Source of the DNA: Sipunculus nudus
Lineage: Eukaryota; Annelida; Sipuncula; Golfingiida; Sipunculidae
NCBI GenBank assembly: GCA_026874595.1
Contig: CM049306.1
Span: 39,434,019-39,498,018, forward strand
Reading direction: 5' to 3'
DNA: 64,000 nt
Translations under genes and position numbers: made by a program
Shown: positions 54,401 through 63,400 of the stretch, in pieces
How positions within the stretch are numbered: the first letter of the stretch is position 1
How the letters are laid out: every line of letters starts with the position of its first letter
Notes under the pieces: generated by a model
What the model was told of the DNA's origin: nothing
The model's input: only the letters and a program-made list of their open reading frames with translations
Databases searched by the model: none

Positions 54401-57400
54401 TTCACGTTAACGCTCCACACATAATCCCATATATCTCGGGAACCGTTTGACCGATCCGGAAAAAAATTTTTACAAAAATGTAGCCCTGGGATAGCTTTAT
54501 TACATACACAACAAAAGGTGGCGCCACCTGTAATCATGTTTGCACAGTGTCCATTTGTTCATCTGCCTGGGGTTAAAATCACTCATATCTCTGCAGTGGT
54601 TTGACTAATTCACCTAAAATTCGGCATGTGTATACATCCTAGATAGCTTTCTTGATTTTATGACAGGTGGCGCCACCTACATTCACGTTAACACTCCACA
54701 CATAAATCCATATATCTCAGGAACCGTTTGACCGATCCGGAAAAATTTTTTACACAAATGTAGCCCTGGGATAGCTTTATAACATACACCACAAAAGGTG
54801 GCGCCACCTGCAACCATGTTTGCACAGTGTCCATTTGTTAATCTGCCTGGGGTTAAAATCACTCATATCTCTGCAGTGGTTTGACTAATTCACCTAAAAT
54901 TCGGCATGTGTATACATCCTAGATAGCTTTCTTGATTTTATGACAGGTGGCGCCACCTACATTCATGTTTATGCTGCAGACATCCAAGCTCATATCTCGG
55001 GAACCGTTTGACCAATCAGGAAAAAAAACTTTACACAAATGTAGCCCTTTGATAGCTTTATAACATGAACAAAAATGGTGGCGCCACCTGCAGCCATTTT
55101 TGCACAGCGTCCATCTGTTTGTCTGCTGTGGGATAAAATTACTCATATCTCTGCAGTGGTTTGACTTTTCCACATGAAATTTTGCATGTGTATATATCTT
55201 GGATAGTTTCTCGTTCAAATAACAGGTGGCGCCACCTACAATCATGTTTATGTGGCAGAGATCCATTCTAATATTTAACACATGTAACTCTATATCCCCT
55301 TGCCACTCAATCAATGCCTCACTTCACCCGTCCTTCTCTGATTTTGGCGGATACACGTAGTCGCTTGTCGACTACCCGTATTCTAGTTTTGCAATGTGTC
55401 AGATTCACTTTGAAACATTCATTTATATACATATTGCTAAAACAGTCTCACTTTTATGCTGATGCGTACCATTTGTTATGATTGATGGCCTTACAGATTC
55501 ATCACATTGTAGGGTTGTCTTTATTGTTTGTTGCACTGTGCCATGTGGGGATATTGACATTCCATTTTAACCCTGACCTTTCAATAAAAAAAAAATCTGT
55601 GCAGAATATATGATTTATTAAAGGGAAAAACTTTGCTCTGAATGGAATAACAGAATTGGATACCCAAGGTACATGTGAATATGATTAATCTTAAATTGTG
55701 ACCTCCTGAGTCTGTTTATAAAACAACTGAATGTCCTGTCATTTTTTTTGCAGTCTAGAAATTTTTATAAAAAAAGAACAGGTGTGGCAACCTACTGAAA
55801 GAAAAAAATGTTAATTAAAGAGTTCAGTTTCAACCATGAAACAATTAACGCATTGTAAAGATCAGATTATTATTTTTTGTTATTTCAAAGGAAGGAAGAA
55901 ATTATAGAAGTACATTTTCTGAAGATAGATATTAAAATATCATTATGGTAACTATTAGTGTCCTTGTAATTATGGTCAGATTTAAATGATTTGTAATTTA
56001 CATAACATAGAAAAATTAGACTGGAAGTGGTATTTTTAAGATATATTTATGGACATTGGATATCTAAAACTGTATGGTAGAATCAAAAGTAATGATTGGT
56101 TGCATGGAGTCTGATGGGAAATACACTGAACAAAATGTCCTTGGGATCAGAAATCAGATCACTCTGTGTGGCAGTATTTGAAAATGCTTCACATTGTATT
56201 TAAACTTTCATAATAAGAGTTTGAAGTATTTAGCAAATATCCAGTATCATTTGTCACAAAACTGTCTACAGGAGGTCATGTTTAAAATGTGCAGATACCA
56301 GTCTGAAGCCCCTGTGTGCTGACATTCTGGGCATGTGTTATTATGTTTAAAGACCCGTCAGCTATCACTCACAGGGGAAAACTTCCTGCCAGTCCAATCA
56401 TTTTGTCAAAGATTCAGCCGTTACAATAGATTCTCCAAGGGACTAAAGTACATGACTTCTACATGGGCTGGTTTACAGTTGAACATACTTGCAGGAGTAC
56501 TTGTGCCACTTGTTGGACTCCCAAATGTCTTTTCAAGTGTATGTGTTTTACATCATTCAGTGGCTCTTATCTCATAGATACATATCTGTACTGTAGTTAT
56601 GTCTGATCATGCAGTACACAGGTTCCCGTCTGATCTTCAATAGGACTCTTTGTGTCTGTTGAGACTGATATAAAAAGAATTGTAACCGGCTTCTGAAGTA
56701 ACCGAGATTTTTCAAGATTGGCCCCCACCAGGGTGAGCACCTGCAGGCTTGATGGGAAGACTTGTACCCCACAGACCTGTTTCACTTACAAATGAGTGCG
56801 CCTTTCAGGGGTTTCTTGGTGTTATGACCCAGAATTGGGGAGCATTACACACCCACAGTATTGACTGAATAGCAGAAAATTTATCTGTAAAATAATATCA
56901 GGTAAGAATGTGATGGCCAGTTACAACTATCAACTAACTATTATAGTCAACTGGTTAACTCACTTGTCTACCTTTAACAAAGTTGCTGGATTGGCATTAC
57001 ATATGTTGCCAACATGTTAACTGTGTTCAGATCTGGTCAATATTGATAGGTAGCAGTATTGCACTGAAGTCTTCCAAGATATGACCAGGATTTACAACTC
57101 CTGGGAAATCTTACAACTGGGGTTAATTTAAATGTCTGCAAAGTAAGTGCTCTTTGGTGCCTGGTTTATGGCTCTGATCAGGTGAGGAAGACCTTATAAT
57201 ATAGGTATTTATTCTCTGTATAAATGACATCACATTATGATAAAATCTTTTGTATTTAAAAATTTACAGCAGGTGCATTGCAGGGATGAACTCGGATATA
57301 CTTCTCACTCCATACAGTAGAAGTTGAACAAAATTCCTATAAACAGTGTTAATTCCTCCCTACTTCCTATTTCGCTTACAGTGGAACCTGTCTAAATACC

Positions 57401-60400
57401 ACCTGTCATACAAGACCACTTGTCTAATTAAGACCACTTTTTGGTGAACCAAAAGCATTCACATTGTCTACAAATGACCAGTCTTACAAGACCACCTATA
57501 AATTAAGAGTACTTTTGACCAGTCCAGTGGGTGGTCCAGTAAGAGAGGTTTCACTGTATTTTGAAAATTTTATCAAAAACTTTCTTTCCAATATTTTCCA
57601 GTGGGATTATTGAGTGTTAACTGTAAACTGTGGTGTTGGGATTTAATGAAGAAATGGGAAATGATTTCCACGTTCAGTTTAATGATTGTACACATGGTCT
57701 GTCTGTCCAGCCTTAGTAATCACAGCTGTGGTACCCTCCACAGCAAGAATATTGACAACCTGAACAACATTATTTACACAATAAATGGCTTCATTTGTAA
57801 ACATCTGCGTGCACATTTAATCTTTTCCTTGGTGGGGATAAACATTGTGTATAAGTCAAAGCCAAGCAAGAGGATGCTTTTACTTTCACTCGCTAGGCGT
57901 AGATTAAGCGTCATAATGTAAAACCAACCAGCCTGTGAAAATATGAACAAGGGTGCAAGAGTTGCAAGTATTTATTGTGACAGTGTTACAGCCTACCACA
58001 GGACACTAAGTTAATGGCTTTAGGCCTGGTAAGCGCAGAATGAATGAGTTGATGCAAGGGGCAGGGAAATAATTGACTTTCTCTTCAATGTTGATCCTGT
58101 GGTATTGCTTCGTCAACATTGGACTAAGAGTGTGTGAAGACCGCTGGAAATTTGACGGCCGTTTTATGTTCTAGTGAGAAATAAACGTCCTCCTTGTTGG
58201 AGAAGGATCCGGAGTGTTTTACTCTGATACTGGCTTGGAAGTAAAAATAGCGGCACACAGTTAGCTTTAATATTTCATAGCCAATCCTGGCCAGTTTGCT
58301 TATTGATGTGCCATTGAGCTCAACAATTGGGCTAGTCTCAACTGTCATGGCACAGTGCCAACTCAGCCAACCAATCAATATAAACACAGCTGGCGACTGA
58401 ATACAGATTGAAAATGCCCTGAAAAGCCCGCCATACTGGAGTTGGGCCACCGGAAAATGTTTTGATTTTGTGCACAATTGTTCTACTCTTGTCCAGTCAC
58501 AATGCCCTCAAGGTACATCAATACCAAGATGAACAGTACTGGCCAGGCATGTACATGCTTCAACATGAAGCTCTCTGTAAATAGGACTATTTTTACCTCA
58601 CCTTGGTGATGGAATATTTCGCCCGACTGTGATCAGCTATTATTCAATGCCAATTAATAATTGCATTTGATGGTCAATGAGTGCAATCTCGGTGCCCAAG
58701 AGCAACCTCTGATGGCCTGTTGAATGATTGTTGCTCTAATGTTGGTGCACATGATGTCAATAATTTTTCGTTTCATAATGAGAGGTTTTTGTGGGATGAG
58801 ATCAGTGTAAATGATGATGTTATAAGTGAAACGATTAAGTTAATATGATCAATGACTGCTTCATAATATCAGTTTACCACTGACTGAATCACAGTATCCT
58901 GCACTACAGAAATCCAATGTCTGTATCTCTATCTCTTATTCCCTAATCACTAATTCCTTTAACTCATTTTGTAAATTACAATTTCCTAAGACCGTTTTGT
59001 GTCACACTTGATGACATAACATCTTAGAGTAATTCATTCCCCAATTTCTGCATTTGGCTGGACTAATGCTTGTCCTGGCTCTTTGTTAATATGAACATTA
59101 CACATATTTTTTTTGTAAATTGAAAATGTATGTATCATAAATTATAACTAACATCAAATACAACCTTTTTTCAGATTATTACAGTGACTTTCTTAGCTGG
59201 TATTATGGTGACAATCTATAAATTCAAGTGAATGTTTTATAACGTAAATTATCATATTCATAGCTGTATATTTAAATAAAAGCTAAGGAATAATGTTTCA
59301 GCTGAATTTTAATTTGCCTTCAGATTTATAGTCTTAATTTAAATGTTTTAATTGGCTATGAATTTAAAAATAATTTTTAACACTCATGCAGTTTGCCATA
59401 CCATTTAATGAAATTTCTAATTGTTTTGCATATCACCTTTGTCAAAATTATTGATAATCATATCGATTCTTGTCAGAGCAATCAAAAATCATTTAATTCT
59501 AGTAACCTCAATCAGGTAATAAAAATACTTTGCGAGGACTGTTTCCACCATTTTCAAGTAATTGCAAGAAATATGACACCAAAGCCAGTGCATCTAGTGC
59601 CTATATAGATCATATAAGATAAGTTGCATTAAAGATCTATAAACTACACATCATGTCAGCACTGCCTAGGTGGCTGAAATTGAATTTGATATACAATTAT
59701 GCAATACAGTATATATTGTTGATAATCAGGTTAGATCTGTATCACCTACATTACTATACAATCACTATGACTACGATAAACAGTTGAGGTGCATGTGGCA
59801 GCGGTTTATGACACATGCAACTTCGAAAGCAGGCTCAGATCTCTGGAAATGTGCTGATTTTTATTCTGCTTGAAATAAAAAGTCGATATCAGATTGGGAT
59901 GGATCGCTATTTATAATGAGGCTTCTGATGCTTGGTGGAGGGCCATATTTCAATTCACTTTACGGTTAAGTCCGGCTCAGGGATAATGACAGATGAATGT
60001 AGGGAGTACATTTTTGTTTCGGGATTTTACTGATCATCTGTCAGGTTCAGAATGAATCATGCTCGCTGTAATATCTATCTTGAGGCCAGATTTTCAGGAT
60101 GGCAGATCTGGATGTCATTGTTCTTTAAAAGAACAAGGCCTATCGGGAAACTGTCAACAAGTGATGATGAAACATGTGCTCACTTCTTCTGGTTCTCATG
60201 CTAACTCAGCATTCTTTCCGTCTGACAGATGTTATAAATAATAGTCTATTTCCTCACCCCCTGTCCCCAACTGTTTTATCTTGTATCTTAAGATTTTTAC
60301 CCCTGGATTTTTCAGCTGTAAGAGAAGGTTATTTGCATGAGATTACTGACTCTTTATGAATTTAAAATCAATAAAAGTAGCAAACTAAAGTTTAAAAGTC

Positions 60401-63400
60401 AGGTATTGAAGTCAAAGGGAAAACAAAAATAATTTGAAATCCCATTCACACTTTAGTGATTTGCCTAAAAATATATATCATGATATATTGGTGGATACTT
60501 TATATATATTTAAAAAAAATCTAGGTTTGAATGGATGGAGTGTGTCCATATTTTGTGTTTTCTTGGACTTTTGTTCTGTTTTCTAGGTTATGTAATGTAT
60601 ATTGGTATGCTTAAAAGTTATCATGACCCTTTTTGGTATCTAAACATTATTTATTATCTTGGGTTTATGCCCTAATTGAAAATACCTGTGCTAACACCTG
60701 CATTTTCTCACATTAATGCCTCTCAAAACATGTTTTGCTCATATTTTTGTTGATAATTCCCAGACATATTTCCTGAGAAACCTTTCACTTCTTAATTCAT
60801 GTAAATTGAAAATCAAAACAGTAATAAACATGTAAGTATGTTAACCATTATGTGTACACACCCACATGAAATACTATAGATTTGTTCATTAGATTTGTAT
60901 TACACATCACTGTCATAAAAAAACATGACTTGCGCAATTACAGATTTAATTGGTCTGTGTTGAGATGATGAAGACAGCTGCCACCAGATGGCAGGAGTTA
61001 CAGAGACTTGAGATGAAGGGGGTGGGAGGGGGGTACTGTTTGGGTTTAAAAGTACCACCCCTGCAGTTGTTGTCAATTATTATACCTATGCCAGAAAGTG
61101 AATTTACTGAGTGTTTTCTTTGGTTTGTTGGTTAGATTGCTTAGTTGCAAAAGTATTGAACAAATGAACTTTTCAGGAACAGTCCATTAAAACTTAGAGG
61201 TAATCTTGATCATCATCATAATATTTTTTTTCATTATTTTAATTTAATTTCTATTGTGATACTGTCACACAGGGCTATATATTCCTCTGTCCCAGGTTCA
61301 AGCCACCCAATTGATATGAATTAGGTCCATTGCTTGTTCTGCCATTTACTCCCATATACATAGTAAAGAAGCATTTTCTAGTTGCATAAATATCAGCTGT
61401 ACCCATTATGTCATTTTTTTTCCATCTGATTTAGTTCATATCCTCTGTAACATCTTGATTCTGAAATATTAGTCATGACAGTTCAACCTGAACGCTATTT
61501 TCATAAGTTGATGTGGCAAAGGGATATAAGTGGTTTGATTATGACATGTCATCATTTTCTACGGCTGTTTTGTCATTTTCGAGTGCGTTTGTATGAGCCA
61601 TGATGTAAACAACAGATTACTTGCATCTGAAACACAGACATACCACACCTGTGCATTATTTGACCTGTTGAGCACCTGGGGCTAAAAGAGGTTGGGTGGA
61701 GGGATTATTTCTTAGATCTCAAGTTAATCCTTACCGAACTAGATGTATCTTCTTTTAAGTCTGATTAAGTTGGAAAGGGGGGGGGGGGGGGGGGTTGTAG
61801 TTTTAGTTTGGCTAGTAAAAATATTATCAGTTATGATTTTGTACAATGTAATGTAATAAAACACTGATTTAAAAAATGTGTAATAGGCATGCAAGAGAGA
61901 AATATTCTCCGAATTTCAGAAAGAGTTGGATTAGTTCATCTTAATCATGATAGACTTGCTAAATTAACCGTAACATTTAATGTACTGTTTACAGGACACC
62001 GACAGTGAGCCAAGCTACAAGAAATGGTTGCCTTCCATGCGACACTCCATGCCCATGCTGCCCCCTACCAGTCCGGCTATCAGCAACCATGATGGGGATA
62101 TCAACCATCAAGAACGACAAGAATCTGCATGTTCCCAGGATGCACCTCACCTAGACAGTGAATGGGATTTTGTCCTCGCCAAGAAAGCAAAACCATTGAA
62201 ACAAAACAAATCCAAGTACCTGTTCTTAACAGAAGAGGACGCTACCTGTCCAGGCGAGTTTTCTCAACGCAGAAAGGAAATGCTGGAAGCCAAAACCATT
62301 CCTCAAGCATACACTGCAGCTGGTCCAGCAGTCAAATCACAGTCTGCGATGGCGCTGTACAGTGACAGTAGATCAACCAGGGACAGTCTTGATTCCAGTA
62401 AGTGGTAATTTCTTTAGAGAGGTTTGTTCTTTTTGTTGGAAGAAACCATCTTCAGTGTTCATGTGTGTTATTTAAAAAATAAAACAGAGGTTCTGTCTAT
62501 GGGCTCCTTCTCAGGGTGTTCAAGTTTGACACTTTCCAACCGGGATATGTGTCCCAGTTCTTACTCTGGGCCAGCCAACCTTTGTGTAAGCACACTGGAA
62601 TACCACTGATTCCGCCTGGACTGATCAGTTTTGCTAATCACACCACATGTCATCTCCATTCCTCTTGTGACCTGACTACCCATACCCTGAAAGAAAGGCT
62701 TGGCTCTCTGAAAATATCTCATATATTCAAGACTTTGGGTGAAAAACATGCTGATAGATCCCTACCTGCATTTCACAGTAAATCAGCATAGAAGTCAGAC
62801 ATTCTGACTACGGATGCACTTTGATTGTTCTCCAGGGAGTTTGATATGTCTGAGTAGTTACGTTATTAAACTGATCGGTTTGCAAATGTTGAAAAATGGC
62901 AGTGGTTTCTGTTAATTTCAACCGAACAGTTTGAGATTATAGACCCATGTACTCTAGACATGTGTATCCTGGCATAAATAAGTTTATTTATTGATTTACA
63001 GTAGCTTGAGTTCACAGAGTGGCAGAGAACCAACATTATTATCACCCCAAACCCTATAGTTAAATTTTGGTCAAGTTTTATCATTGTGTTATATTCATAC
63101 ACATATATAGCCTTTAGTTATCCTTATTTAAGTCAAATTCACCTGCTTTGTGGAAACATTTTCTAAACAAACCAACCACTACATGTGCATAAGTTAGCAA
63201 TAATAGAATAGTAAAGGCACCTGTTTGGTGTTATTGGTGATCTAAGTAGGTAATTGATGACACTGTTTGTGCTCCTAAATGCATTATGTAGTATGGTGCC
63301 ATTTCAGTAGGCAAATGACAGTATCAAATCCCCTGACTTTGAAAGTCTACTGTACATTTCAGTGGAAAATATTGGTGCTTAACATTTAAAGAAACAACAA

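Larger units (their letters stand above)
52510..61994 (+). other. intron 6, 9.5 kb
   Basis: Contains two short TIR elements (53.4 and 57.4 kb), a Helitron-like element of 280-bp units (53.6-55.4 kb), a SINE lacking its tRNA body (56.7 kb), a GC-richer block (58.0-58.5 kb), two copies of a 31-bp repeat unit (59.45 kb) and an 18-G run at 61777-61794. The stretches 55400-56680 and 59520-61770 show nothing clear. Confidence 0.7.

Noticed and set aside
54919-55314. 131-codon minus-strand ORF
   Set aside because: It lies wholly inside the 280-bp tandem units of a mobile element and is not preserved in the other units.
58124-58477. 117-codon minus-strand ORF
   Set aside because: No domain, no splice context, and mixed composition. 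Kept only as a possible non-coding element.
62516-62791. 91-codon plus-strand ORF as an alternative exon between exons 7 and 8
   Set aside because: An acceptor-like TTCTCAG precedes it, but no donor in a compatible phase was seen and the splice of exon 7 to exon 8 is complete without it.
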